Positions 8,908 to 18,195 of a DNA stretch of 64,000 nucleotides are shown here, one piece after another. Location: positions 18,146-82,145 of the forward strand of contig NZ_AEIU01000063.1 in assembly GCF_000165125.1 (NCBI RefSeq), read 5' to 3'. Below the pieces are notes generated by a model that saw only the letters and a program-made list of their open reading frames with translations, ran no database searches and had not been told where the DNA came from. The stretch's first letter is position 1. The number at the start of each line of letters is the position of its first letter. The DNA comes from Vibrio caribbeanicus ATCC BAA-2122. Its GTDB lineage: Bacteria; Pseudomonadota; Gammaproteobacteria; Enterobacterales; Vibrionaceae. The translations under genes were made by a program, and so were the position numbers.

Positions 8908-9522
8908 ATGAAAAAAATTGTTTTGGGTGCAATTGCTGCACTATTTTCAATCTCAAGTTACGCTAATGACACTTATATTGCAGTAGAGCTAGGGGGAGGG
9001 TCTTACAACATCTCTGGAGAAGACTCTAATGCTAAATTTGCAAGAGATCTCGAAGATGTCGGCTTTTTAAATATTAAATTAGGGCAATCACTAAATGAAG
9101 GCTTTAGGTACTATGGATACATTCAGCATGGCGGAGATACGACCGTTAAATATACGTATAATAATGTCGATGTCTTTGACTACAACCTCACCACGTATGA
9201 ATTTGGCTTAGGTGGTGATTATATTCATGATATTACGGACAAGTTCTATGCATTAGGTGGAGTTAACCTCGGACTTTACAAAAGTAATTTCGAGATCTCT
9301 TTTATAGGGCTTCCAACTGAAGATTCCTCAAATACAGGGATGGCTGCAGGATTAAACCTTGGACTAGGATATAGCTTTACTGAACACTTTGGTATAGAGC
9401 TAGGCTATCGTCACACACGCTTCTCTTCTAACAAACATGAAATCAAAAAATCAGGTTACGATGTTGACCTAAGCTTTGATGCAACCAATATGGCCTACCT
9501 TAACCTAAACTACACATTCTAA
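8908..9522 (+). CDS. AcfA/OmpX-like outer-membrane beta-barrel protein, paralog 1
   Basis: A 204-aa small barrel. The signal peptide spans residues 1-19 (MKKIVLGAIAALFSISSYA, cleaved before NDTYIAVELGGG). The mature part is built of alternating amphipathic strands with Gly/Tyr-rich turns ('YYGYIQHGGDTTV', 'NLGLGYSFTEHFGIELGYRH') and ends in NLNYTF, with the C-terminal aromatic residue recognised by the BAM complex. It resembles the accessory colonisation factor A / OmpX porin-like family; function unknown. It is the first of three tandem paralogs, closely similar to the second. It has an AGAG ribosome-binding site and its own terminator. Confidence 0.85.
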   Translation: MKKIVLGAIAALFSISSYANDTYIAVELGGGSYNISGEDSNAKFARDLEDVGFLNIKLGQSLNEGFRYYGYIQHGGDTTVKYTYNNVDVFDYNLTTYEFGLGGDYIHDITDKFYALGGVNLGLYKSNFEISFIGLPTEDSSNTGMAAGLNLGLGYSFTEHFGIELGYRHTRFSSNKHEIKKSGYDVDLSFDATNMAYLNLNYTF

Positions 9523-9534
9523 CTGGTTTAATAC

Positions 9535-9563
9535 AAAGCACAGTGCGCTGTGCTTTATTTTTC
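9535..9563 (+). terminator. terminator of barrel gene 1
   Basis: Stem AAAGCACAG / CTGTGCTTT with loop TGCG, followed by ATTTTTCTT. Confidence 0.85.
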
Positions 9564-9775
9564 TTACCTCTTTTTATTTTGCGCTTTAGTATTCACCTTA
9601 TAAATTCTCTTTATAACCACTCCCCTTTATTGGCACTTTTAATACCTATTTAAAAAAATTAAAAAATAATACCTTTCTAAGTCTATATATTCCTCAGAAT
9701 CGAATGTTAAAAGAACAACAGCAATGTTAAAAAAATAATAAAAAACACCGTTCTAAATGTTTTCCAGTATGATTT

Positions 9776-9807
9776 TTGTTGTAAAAAACATCATTTTTTT
9801 ACAACAA
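9776..9807. repeat. 13-bp perfect inverted repeat upstream of barrel gene 2
   Basis: Left arm TTGTTGTAAAAAA and right arm TTTTTTACAACAA flank a 6-nt centre. It could be an operator or an RNA hairpin. It lies about 95-126 bp before the start codon. Confidence 0.6.
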
Positions 9808-9849
9808 GCCCTTCCCAAAACATTGTAAAAAAATGTAACCTCCCCACTA

Positions 9850-9865
9850 TTGACCAATTGGTCAA
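9850..9865. promoter_or_regulatory. perfect 16-bp palindrome, candidate operator of barrel gene 2
   Basis: TTGACCAATTGGTCAA is fully self-complementary and sits 36 bp before the ATG at 9902, where it would overlap the promoter or the start of the transcript. Its form resembles operators of TetR-family dimers. The cognate protein is not evident in the window. Confidence 0.55.
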
Positions 9866-9901
9866 ATGAATATAAAACATTTAAATTTAATATTACTTAT
9901 T

Positions 9902-10516
9902 ATGAAAAAATTGACACTGGTTGCATTGGCAACACTATTTGCACTTCCTGTACATGCAAATCAAACTTATATCGCTGCTGAATTAGGTGGTGGTTCTTAT
10001 TCTATGTCTGGTAATTTATCAAACAAAGAAACTTTCAAGGATTTAGATGATAATGCTTTCTTCAATATCAAGCTAGGCCAAACGATCAATGAAAATATCC
10101 GCTATTATGGCTATCTTCAGCATGGGGGAGATCTCACCGTCGAGAGTAAACGTAAACTTCCAGGTATTGGGACAGTGACGGACCTAAAAGTAAACCTAAC
10201 AACATACGAAGCTGGTTTAGGCGGTGATTATCTATATCACTTTACCAACCAGTTTTACGCCATCGCTGGTGCAAATGTCGGGGTTTATAAAAGTGAACTA
10301 GAAGTTGAAGCCAAAGGTCACGAAAAAGACTTCTCAAATACTGGCCTTTCTGCTGGTGCTAACTTAGGTTTGGGTTACGCATTTACGGACCATTTTGGTA
10401 TGGAAATCGGCTACCGTCATACGCATTTCTTCAGCAATGATTTTGACTACATTGGCGCAACTCTCGAATTTGATGCCTCCAATATGGGTTACCTTAACCT
10501 GAACTACAAGTTCTAA
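9902..10516 (+). CDS. AcfA/OmpX-like outer-membrane beta-barrel protein, paralog 2
   Basis: A 204-aa barrel, closely related to its upstream neighbour. I chose the ATG at 9902 because the signal peptide MKKLTLVALATLFALPVHA begins there; an in-frame ATG 36 bp upstream falls on the end of the palindromic operator and would add a poor leader. Shared blocks include 'TYIAAELGGGSY', 'RYYGYLQHGGDLTV', 'TTYEAGLGGDYLY', 'NLGLGYAFTDHFGMEIGYRHTHF' and the C-terminus NLNYKF. Likely an eight-stranded outer-membrane protein; its ligand or role cannot be read. The upstream control region is unusually rich in repeats compared with its siblings. Confidence 0.85.
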   Translation: MKKLTLVALATLFALPVHANQTYIAAELGGGSYSMSGNLSNKETFKDLDDNAFFNIKLGQTINENIRYYGYLQHGGDLTVESKRKLPGIGTVTDLKVNLTTYEAGLGGDYLYHFTNQFYAIAGANVGVYKSELEVEAKGHEKDFSNTGLSAGANLGLGYAFTDHFGMEIGYRHTHFFSNDFDYIGATLEFDASNMGYLNLNYKF

Positions 10517-10531
10517 TTCCCCTCCCCACCG

Positions 10532-10560
10532 AAGGCACAGACACTGCACTGTGCCTTTTA
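10532..10560 (+). terminator. terminator of barrel gene 2
   Basis: Stem AAGGCACAG / CTGTGCCTT with an 8-nt loop, followed by TTATAAT. The stem resembles that of barrel gene 1, as expected for a duplicated unit. Confidence 0.75.
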
Positions 10561-10824
10561 TAATACCCTCTTTAAATTGACTCTTTTAAAAATTGCACTT
10601 CTCATAAAAACTTATACTAAACAAGAACTTAAACAATATCTTCAACTTTATTAATATAAATTTATTTTCGTTTTTAGCTCTTTAATTTTTCAAATGATAG
10701 GGTTTTAAAGGTGAAAGGCGTTCTGTCCAGCGCCCACATTCTATTGCGTTACGCTGCTTGCGTTAAAACAAATGCCAAGCAAAAAATTTCATCATCTTGT
10801 AAGTGAATAGCTAAGAATCATATT
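10561..10824. other. intergenic region before barrel gene 3, with direct repeat
   Basis: AT-rich, then a more GC-rich patch at about 10710-10765. TTGCGTTA occurs twice (10744-10751 and 10758-10765, 14-bp period). I see no gene. The repeats are candidate regulator half-sites. Confidence 0.4.
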
Positions 10825-11448
10825 ATGAAAAAAACGTTACTCCTCACTGCTGCAGTCTTCTGTGCGCCCTCGTTTGCAAACCAAAATTACATGGCTTTAG
10901 AGCTTGGTGCCGGAGAGTACAATATGTCTGGAAATCTTTACGATGCGACCAAAAAGCACAGTAAAGAAATCAAAGAAACTGGCCTTATTGGTTTAAAAGC
11001 GGGTCGTTATTTAAATGAAAATATCCGAGTTTACGGCTATCTTCAAGCAAACCCTGGCACCGAAATTGATCATCTAGGATATGACGGTAGAAGTAGGGTC
11101 AAAGAAAAACATGATGCTGCTGAACTTGGTGCAGGTGCGGATTACCTTCATCATATCACCAAACAGTTTTACCTACTCAGCGGTGCCAACCTTGGTATTT
11201 ACAGAGATGAAATGGAGTACTCTTTTGATGGTGGTGCAGAAAAAGCAAAAGACAAAAACACCGGTGCTGTCTTGGGCGCTAACCTAGGAATGGGCTACCA
11301 CTTTACAGAAAAATTCAGTATGGAACTGGGGTACCGTTACAGCCACTACATCAATAACGAGCACGACTTTTATATAAATGGTCAAAAAGCCACAATCAAT
11401 TTTGATGGCAGCCATGTTGGCTACGTAAATGCAAGCTACTCATTCTAA
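10825..11448 (+). CDS. AcfA/OmpX-like outer-membrane beta-barrel protein, paralog 3
   Basis: A 207-aa barrel with signal peptide MKKTLLLTAAVFCAPSFA cleaved before NQNYMALELGAG. It keeps the family pattern ('IRVYGYLQAN', 'AELGAGADYLHHITKQFYLLSGANLGIY', 'NLGMGYHFTEKFSMELGYRYSHY') and ends NASYSF with a terminal Phe. It is the most diverged of the three, with charged surface loops ('KEIKETG', 'AEKAKDKNTG'). It has its own leader and terminator, so the three genes are probably separate transcription units. The next gene downstream is a membrane-bound ToxR-like regulator. Confidence 0.85.
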   Translation: MKKTLLLTAAVFCAPSFANQNYMALELGAGEYNMSGNLYDATKKHSKEIKETGLIGLKAGRYLNENIRVYGYLQANPGTEIDHLGYDGRSRVKEKHDAAELGAGADYLHHITKQFYLLSGANLGIYRDEMEYSFDGGAEKAKDKNTGAVLGANLGMGYHFTEKFSMELGYRYSHYINNEHDFYINGQKATINFDGSHVGYVNASYSF

Positions 11449-11456
11449 GTAGAAAG

Positions 11457-11484
11457 AAGGTGTGGTAACCACCACACCTTTATT
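11457..11484 (+). terminator. terminator of barrel gene 3
   Basis: Stem AAGGTGTGGT / ACCACACCTT, loop AACC, followed by TATTG. The T-tract is weak. Confidence 0.7.
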
Positions 11485-11614
11485 GACAAGCTCATTAACC
11501 AGTTATCCAACCGACTTATCTTTACCTCTCGCACACATAACAATAACCATACGATTAAAATAAGTATCCGTTATTCTGCTAGAATCCTAGTATACGCTTT
11601 TAAACTCTCACTGT

Positions 11615-13114
11615 ATGAATATCCTAGAACAAGCCTTAGTACAAAGCTGTAATATAGCTATTGCCGATCTTATCTATAAGCCTACGGAAAAAGCACTATA
11701 TGCAGGTGAAGAAAAAGTATTACTCGAGCCGAGAAACTTAGCTCTACTTGAAATGCTGCTGATGCGAGTCGGGCAGCCAACCTCGATAGAAGAGTTTATC
11801 GAATCAGTATGGGAAAGCCAATACGTATCAAAAAACGTCGTCACCAATCGTATTAGTTTACTCCGCACACTTTTTCGGCAACATTCCCAGCATGGAGAGC
11901 CAACAGAAATTCTCGTTACTTATCCTAAACGAGGTTATTATCTCGCCGAGAGTCATGTACGATTGCTACGTACGACATTAGAAACGGCTCCTTTCAGTCA
12001 AGATGTTCACCAAAGCCAAAAAGCAAAAAACAAACGTTTTAGGACCAGTTATGTCGCATTAGCCATAAGTTTCTTAATTATTGCCGTAATGTCGATTGTC
12101 AATATTAATAAAAATGATAACACGGTGGTAACAACCCCATACTACCCCCAAGTCAACCTTCTACTTGATGTCATTAACTATCAAGATGATCAACTAGTTA
12201 ATTTGAGCCGTAAGTTAAAAACTCTGCTTCTGTATAGCCAAAGTCGCTTTCCGTATACCAAATTATCTAATATGAGTTCCCCCAGTTACTATCTTGACAA
12301 CTTGTTAGTAAAACACCAGTTTCCCGGCTCTACCGTCAATAGCGATAGTGACTATCACCTCTCATTTAATCTTTGGCAAACGGATCAGGGTATCGTCAAA
12401 CTTGAAACTATGCTGCATCATTCATCTTCGGGTAGAGCTGCGTGGCGAAAGGTATATCAAGCCTATCCATCATCTCTCACAGACACAGTTAACCAAATTA
12501 ATTCAGATTTAAGCCAGTACTTTAAGCTTCCTGCTCCAATAAAGCCTCTATCGTCAAAGTTACTGTCTTCGATGAATCCTGATACTCCCCCCAATATCGA
12601 AGCACTTTCTAATCGTGAACTGTCTATTGTCGAATTACAATATTACACCCGACAACTACTATTTACTGATATCGATAATGAAACACTGAAAAAATGGATT
12701 GAAATCGTTAAGAGGAATACATCGACTCCGATTCCTGACCTCTATATGCAGTTGGCTCTGCTCGCGTTTCAAAACGGAGAAAAAGAGCAAAGCAAACGCA
12801 TCTTACAAAATGAATACATCAATGACATTCCTGATAATGCCTTAGCACTTATGATGAGAGCTAACCTAGCGAAAAGAAACGGAAATAGTGGATTGTTTGT
12901 CAGTGATTACTTAAAAACAATGTCGGCATTAACCAGTACAGTTCAGCCAGAGAAAGTATTTTTACATTACTCAAGATCTGATAGGCAGAAGGCCTGCGAA
13001 AAACTCTGGCAAGACGCACTACCAAAAGTGAACCTGACCGATTCTACCGAAATCGGCTCAAGCATAAGTATGTTCTGTGATATGAGAAATATGACTGAGG
13101 AGATTTATCAATAA
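11615..13114 (+). CDS. ToxR/CadC-like membrane-bound transcriptional regulator
   Basis: A 499-aa one-component regulator. Residues about 27-112 form an OmpR-type winged helix ('NLALLEMLLMRVGQPTSIEE', then 'VVTNRISLLRTLFRQ' as recognition region and 'VTYPKRGYYL' as the wing, matching ToxR's 'VKTVPKRGYQL'). One transmembrane helix spans about 144-164. The remaining ~335 residues would be periplasmic, with a helical repeat-like stretch near 345-440 ('ALLAFQNGEKEQSKRIL', 'ALALMMRANLAKRNG'). Two periplasmic cysteines (about 461 and 488) could form a disulfide. It follows the three barrel genes on the same strand and is a natural candidate for their regulator. The signal sensed is unknown. There is no clear ribosome-binding site. 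Confidence 0.85.
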   Translation: MNILEQALVQSCNIAIADLIYKPTEKALYAGEEKVLLEPRNLALLEMLLMRVGQPTSIEEFIESVWESQYVSKNVVTNRISLLRTLFRQHSQHGEPTEILVTYPKRGYYLAESHVRLLRTTLETAPFSQDVHQSQKAKNKRFRTSYVALAISFLIIAVMSIVNINKNDNTVVTTPYYPQVNLLLDVINYQDDQLVNLSRKLKTLLLYSQSRFPYTKLSNMSSPSYYLDNLLVKHQFPGSTVNSDSDYHLSFNLWQTDQGIVKLETMLHHSSSGRAAWRKVYQAYPSSLTDTVNQINSDLSQYFKLPAPIKPLSSKLLSSMNPDTPPNIEALSNRELSIVELQYYTRQLLFTDIDNETLKKWIEIVKRNTSTPIPDLYMQLALLAFQNGEKEQSKRILQNEYINDIPDNALALMMRANLAKRNGNSGLFVSDYLKTMSALTSTVQPEKVFLHYSRSDRQKACEKLWQDALPKVNLTDSTEIGSSISMFCDMRNMTEEIYQ

Positions 13115-13151
13115 TCTCCTCTTAAGCCCAGTTCAATTGAGTATACAGGAA

Positions 13152-14108
13152 CTATGATTTAACTAACTCAGACATCAACTCTATATGAATGTCATCATCG
13201 TTTAGACAAGGAATATAGGTAAACTGCTCTCCCCCACTTTCGAGGAAGATTTCGCTGCACTGGTCGGAGATTTCTTCCAGTGTCTCGAGACAATCAACGG
13301 AAAAAGCAGGAGTTATCACATCAAGACGCTTTATCCCTTTATTAGGTAACGTTTCTAGCGTTTTATCAGTGTAAGGCTGTAGCCACTCTTCTCGACCAAA
13401 CCGAGACTGATATGTCATGCCAATTTGCTCGGACTTCAAACCAAGTTCTCTAGCTAAAAGATTTGTCGTTTGTTCACAATGATCTGGGTAAATATCACCA
13501 TTATCAGCATATCGTTTTGGTATGCCATGATAGGAACAAAGCAAATAATCGCCTTGTCCTTTTTCTTGCCATGACTTTCGGACACTGTTAGCAAGCGCTT
13601 TAATATACAAGGGATGATGGTGATAATTGCGTATAAATTGATAGCTAGGAATAACGGCCATCTTTTTAAATGCCTTGGTAATGCCGTCTGATACTGCTGC
13701 CGTTGTTGTCCCTGAATATTGAGGAAAGAGCGGTAAAACAATGACTTCCTCTACTCCTTTTTCCATCAAGGCTTCAAACCCAGTCTGGATGCTTGGATTG
13801 CCATAGGTCATACCCAATTCTACGGGTAATTCAATTAAAGAGGAGAGTTTTTCAGCCTGCCGTTTGGAATAAACCATCAAGGGCGATCCCCCCTCCATCC
13901 ACACGGATTGATACAGCTTTGCGACCTTAGGAGAGCGGATAGGTAGGATCACACCATGCAAAATTGGACACCACAACCACCGGGTGAGATCAACCACCCT
14001 ATGGTCATGAAGAAATTGGCTGAGAAACTTTTTTACTGCGGGAGCGGTCGGAGAGTCTGGGGTGCCCAAATTGACCAGTAACACACCTTTCTTGTTATTA
14101 TTTTGCAT
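13152..14108 (-). CDS. hemH: ferrochelatase
   Basis: Inserts Fe2+ into protoporphyrin IX, the last step of heme synthesis, at the inner membrane. 318 aa, matching bacterial HemH. Recognisable blocks: '[14 protein letters not shown]' at the N-terminus, 'MTYGNPSI', '[16 protein letters not shown]', the '[11 protein letters not shown]' region carrying the catalytic His, and '[15 protein letters not shown]'. It lies downstream of adk on the same strand, the same htpG-adk-hemH order as E. coli, but a terminator stands between adk and hemH. A GTGGA ribosome-binding site precedes the ATG. Confidence 0.96.
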   Translation of the reverse strand: MQNNNKKGVLLVNLGTPDSPTAPAVKKFLSQFLHDHRVVDLTRWLWCPILHGVILPIRSPKVAKLYQSVWMEGGSPLMVYSKRQAEKLSSLIELPVELGMTYGNPSIQTGFEALMEKGVEEVIVLPLFPQYSGTTTAAVSDGITKAFKKMAVIPSYQFIRNYHHHPLYIKALANSVRKSWQEKGQGDYLLCSYHGIPKRYADNGDIYPDHCEQTTNLLARELGLKSEQIGMTYQSRFGREEWLQPYTDKTLETLPNKGIKRLDVITPAFSVDCLETLEEISDQCSEIFLESGGEQFTYIPCLNDDDIHIELMSELVKS

Positions 14109-14173
14109 AGTTCCACTTCATCAAATAAATTAGAGCTTACGACACTTTAACGCTTGCCGATCATTAAATGCAA

Positions 14174-14199
14174 ACAAAAAAGCGACCTAAAGGTCGCTT
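14174..14199 (-). terminator. terminator of adk
   Basis: On the minus strand, stem AAGCGACC / GGTCGCTT followed by TTTTTGTTTG. It separates adk from hemH. Confidence 0.8.
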
Positions 14200-14232
14200 G
14201 GAATATAAATTATCGGTCAACAGAACTTAGCC

Positions 14233-14904
<672 letters not shown>

Positions 14905-15107
14905 TCATACCGAAATATACTTTGAGCGCATAATATCGTCACAATAGATTTCGCTATAACTCTTGTTTGAATGGGGTTGGGTAAACTCCGAACTTCCCGA
15001 GCGAATAAGTCTACCACATAAATTTAGATGAAGGGCGTGGATTAGACTTGAAGAATGTTCTAAAGCTCAAATTTGATGAAAACTGAATGGATAAAAAAGA
15101 GTGTAAA

Positions 15108-15143
15108 ACTAAAAATAAATAAAGCCCACCTAAGATGGGCTTT
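15108..15143 (-). terminator. terminator of htpG
   Basis: Minus-strand stem AAAGCCCA / TGGGCTTT, 7-nt loop, then ATTTATTTTTAG. Confidence 0.8.
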
Positions 15144-15155
15144 ATTCACTGTGCA

Positions 15156-17060
15156 TTAATGCTTAGAGAGCAGCGAGTTCATTGCTCCTAAGAATTGAGA
15201 AGGATCAGTCATTGAACCACGCTCAGCCAACATGGCTTGACCGAGTAGAACTTCAACCCAACGACCAAAGGCTTCTTCATCTGCCTCATCAGCCATTCGC
15301 TTGACCAATTCATGTTCTGGATTGATTTCAAAAATATACTTAACCTCAGGAGCAGCTTGGCCTGCTGCTTCGAGAAGCTTAGCCATCTGAGTGCCCATTT
15401 CAAAATCATCTGTGACCACAACAGCTGGCGTTGTTGCTAGTTTAAAGGTGGTACGAACCTCTTTGACACGATCGCCCAAGTACTCTTTGGTGCGCTCAAC
15501 AACCGTTTTAAACTCTTCCTCTGTCTCTTTTTGCTTTTCTTTCTCTGCTTCGTCTTCAAAACTGCTAAGATCAAGGCCAGCCTTAGTGATAGATTGGAAT
15601 TGCTTACCATCGAACTCCGTTAAGTAGTTCATTAACCACTCATCAATACGGTCATACATCAAAACAACTTCGATGCCCTTAGCCTTAAATTGTTCAAGGT
15701 GTGGACTATTTTTTGCCGCCGCATAGCTATCTGCAGTGAGGTAATAAATTTTATCCTGACCTTCTTTCATTCTCTCTACATAAGACGCTAAGCCCACAGT
15801 CTGATCTTGAGATTCTTTCTCTGTAGAAGCAAAACGAAGCAACGCGGCAACCTTCTCTTTGTTGCTCATGTCTTCAGCCGGTCCCTCTTTTAACACCTGA
15901 CCAAACTCTTTCCAAAACGAGAGATATTTATCTTCATCATTTTTTGCCAGACGCTCTAACATGGTTAAAACACGTTTTGTACAGGCATTTCTTAGCGACT
16001 GAGTTACTTTGTTGTCTTGTAAGATTTCACGCGAAACATTTAAAGGTAGGTCATTAGAATCAATTAAACCGCGAATAAAGCGCAAGTAAGAAGGCATAAA
16101 TTGCTCTGCGTCATCCATAATGAACACACGCTGTACATAGAGCTTTAATCCTGATTTATGGTCGCGATTCATCATATCCCATGGTGCTTTTGCTGGGATG
16201 TAAAGAAGACTTGTATAGTCGTTTTTACCTTCAACTCGGTTATGACTCCAAGTCAGAGGATCCGCAAAATCATGAGAAACATGCTTATAAAACTCTTGGT
16301 ATTCTTCTTCGGTAATATCAGATTTATTACGAGTCCATAATGCTTGAGCTTTGTTTATTTGTTCCCATTTCTTTTCTTCAGTCTCGTTTCCTTCATCATC
16401 ACGAACAACAGTCTGAATAGAAACAGGGATTCCGATATGATCAGAGTATTTGCCTATAACTTCACGCAAACGCCACTCATTTAGGAATTCTTTTCCTTCT
16501 TCACGCATGTGAAGAATAATGTCGGTGCCACGCGTTTCCTTGTTTATGTCCTCAATGGTGTACTCACCTTCACCAGCAGAGTGCCATTGAACCGCTTGAT
16601 TTGTATCAAAACCTGCAGCACGAGTGCGTACTGTTACAGCATCAGCAACAATAAATGCAGAGTAAAAACCGACCCCAAACTGGCCGATCAATTGGGAATC
16701 TTTAGACTGATCTTCAGAAAGCTTCGAGAAGAAATCTGCTGTGCCAGATTTAGCAATGGTTCCCAAGTGTTCAATTACATCTTCACGACTCATACCAATA
16801 CCATTGTCTGAAATAGTCAGGGTATTGTTCTCTTCGTTCACTGAGAGTTTCACGCCAAGCTCTGCATCTCCTTGATAAAGCTCTGGATTAGATAGAGCTT
16901 GGAAACGTAGCTTGTCTGCAGCATCTGAGGAATTCGAAATTAACTCACGCAGAAAGATTTCTTTATTCGAGTAAAGAGAATGAATCATAAGGTGAAGTAA
17001 TTGTTTTACTTCAGATTGAAAGCCGCGAGTTTCTTTATTTTGGGTAGCTGTTTCGCTCAT
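15156..17060 (-). CDS. htpG: Hsp90-family chaperone HtpG
   Basis: ATP-dependent cytosolic chaperone, 634 aa. N-terminal GHKL ATPase domain with '[15 protein letters not shown]', '[25 protein letters not shown]' and '[16 protein letters not shown]'; middle domain with '[12 protein letters not shown]'; C-terminal dimerisation domain ending '[12 protein letters not shown]'. Ribosome-binding site TGGAG. A sigma32-like promoter lies upstream. It is divergent from toxRS, the arrangement known from V. cholerae, where ToxR and heat shock have been discussed as linked through this shared intergenic region. Confidence 0.97.
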   Translation of the reverse strand: MSETATQNKETRGFQSEVKQLLHLMIHSLYSNKEIFLRELISNSSDAADKLRFQALSNPELYQGDAELGVKLSVNEENNTLTISDNGIGMSREDVIEHLGTIAKSGTADFFSKLSEDQSKDSQLIGQFGVGFYSAFIVADAVTVRTRAAGFDTNQAVQWHSAGEGEYTIEDINKETRGTDIILHMREEGKEFLNEWRLREVIGKYSDHIGIPVSIQTVVRDDEGNETEEKKWEQINKAQALWTRNKSDITEEEYQEFYKHVSHDFADPLTWSHNRVEGKNDYTSLLYIPAKAPWDMMNRDHKSGLKLYVQRVFIMDDAEQFMPSYLRFIRGLIDSNDLPLNVSREILQDNKVTQSLRNACTKRVLTMLERLAKNDEDKYLSFWKEFGQVLKEGPAEDMSNKEKVAALLRFASTEKESQDQTVGLASYVERMKEGQDKIYYLTADSYAAAKNSPHLEQFKAKGIEVVLMYDRIDEWLMNYLTEFDGKQFQSITKAGLDLSSFEDEAEKEKQKETEEEFKTVVERTKEYLGDRVKEVRTTFKLATTPAVVVTDDFEMGTQMAKLLEAAGQAAPEVKYIFEINPEHELVKRMADEADEEAFGRWVEVLLGQAMLAERGSMTDPSQFLGAMNSLLSKH

Positions 17061-17139
17061 GATAACTCCATAATTTCTATATTAATCAGACCAATAACTA
17101 ACATGATTAAAGAAAGATGGTCTAAATCTACGGTTTAAC

Positions 17140-17165
17140 ATGAGGGTGACAATTGTAAATTCAAG
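17140..17165 (-). promoter_or_regulatory. sigma32 heat-shock promoter of htpG
   Basis: On the minus strand CTTGAA (17160-17165), 13-bp spacer, then CCCTCAT (17140-17146), close to the sigma32 consensus CTTGAAA-N11-16-CCCCATNT. It lies 80 bp before the htpG ATG. Confidence 0.7.
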
Positions 17166-17322
17166 GTCAACAATCGTAAAAACAATGTTTTTTTTGTTTT
17201 AGATTGACTATCCTAGCCAATATAAAAATGTCAAAAAATATAAAGCATCTAATTTAGGTGTCTAAAATTAACAAAAAAAACAATCTAATCATCTGAAATT
17301 ACTTACAAAGTGGCCACAATAA

Positions 17323-18183
17323 ATGAGTAACATAGGTACTAAGTTTAATCTTGCTAACAGATTTACCTTTGATCCCAATACAAACTCACTAATCGATAGG
17401 GAGGTTGATAATGAGTTAATTCGCTTGGGCAGTAATGAAAGCCGTATATTGCTGTTACTATGTGAGAAACCCAGTGAGATTATTGCTCGAAATGAATTGC
17501 ATGATTTTGTTTGGCGTAAGCAAGGGTTTGAGGTCGATGATTCAAGCTTGACCCAAGCTATATCTACGTTGAGAAAACTACTAAAAGACTCAACCAAGTC
17601 TCCTATGTTTGTAAAAACGGTTCCTAAACGAGGTTATCAGCTAATCTGCTCAGTCGAGCGAACCATTCCATTAATGAGTGGTGACAAAAATACTGAAGAC
17701 CCCGTTAACAACACAGAATCAGAAAGTGATGGGACATCAAGCATAGAAAAAACGATTGAAATTAAAAGTACGACTGAACAACATTCAGCAGCGAGCCCCC
17801 TCCCACTAGCTCGTGATAAGTCTAAAACCAGCTTAATGACCAAAATCATGATAATCGCTACGGTATTAGTGCCATTATGCGTGATTTTGTTCACTAATCC
17901 AGCAGAGTCAACATTCAGACAATTGGGTATTTTTGATAGTATTCCGGTCAAAACGCCTCTCAACCATCCTGATCTGACAAAGTGGTACCCATCGATTGAG
18001 CAATGCGTCAAAAAGTATCACAAAGTCCACTCTGAAGAATTAGCCCCAATCGAAGTGATAGCAACAGGGGGACAAAACAATCAACTGATACTTAACTATA
18101 TACACTCCCTTGAATATTCAGGTGAGAATATATCTCTACGTATTTACGCCGAGCAACAAGACTTAACTAAAGTGTGCCAATAA
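17323..18183 (+). CDS. toxR: ToxR, membrane-bound transcriptional regulator
   Basis: The 286-aa protein carries the diagnostic ToxR winged-helix sequence ('IRLGSNESRIL', 'HDFVWRKQGFEVDDSSLTQ', 'TVPKRGYQL') at residues about 20-110, a variable Ser/Glu-rich linker (about 110-165), a transmembrane helix near 172-190 (MIIATVLVPLCVILFTN), and a periplasmic domain with the conserved block 'PIEVIATGGQNNQL'. The two periplasmic cysteines (228 and 285) keep the 57-residue spacing of V. cholerae Cys236/Cys293, which form a regulatory disulfide. ToxR controls porin and virulence or host-association genes in response to bile, osmolarity and growth state. It is followed 12 bp later by toxS. Confidence 0.96.
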   Translation: MSNIGTKFNLANRFTFDPNTNSLIDREVDNELIRLGSNESRILLLLCEKPSEIIARNELHDFVWRKQGFEVDDSSLTQAISTLRKLLKDSTKSPMFVKTVPKRGYQLICSVERTIPLMSGDKNTEDPVNNTESESDGTSSIEKTIEIKSTTEQHSAASPLPLARDKSKTSLMTKIMIIATVLVPLCVILFTNPAESTFRQLGIFDSIPVKTPLNHPDLTKWYPSIEQCVKKYHKVHSEELAPIEVIATGGQNNQLILNYIHSLEYSGENISLRIYAEQQDLTKVCQ

Positions 18184-18195
18184 AGGGGTAAAAAT

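Larger units (their letters stand above)
9564..9901. other. AT-rich regulatory intergenic region before barrel gene 2
   Basis: This stretch holds no gene. It contains AATGTTAAAA twice, starting at 9703 and 9723 (20-bp period), a perfect 13-bp inverted repeat (arms 9776-9788 and 9795-9807), a related ATTGTAAAAAA at 9822, and a perfect 16-bp palindrome at 9850-9865. Together these suggest binding by one or more regulators. Confidence 0.55.

Noticed and set aside
9866-9901. Upstream ATG for barrel gene 2
   Set aside because: It falls on the edge of the 16-bp palindrome and places a 12-residue leader before a normal signal peptide.
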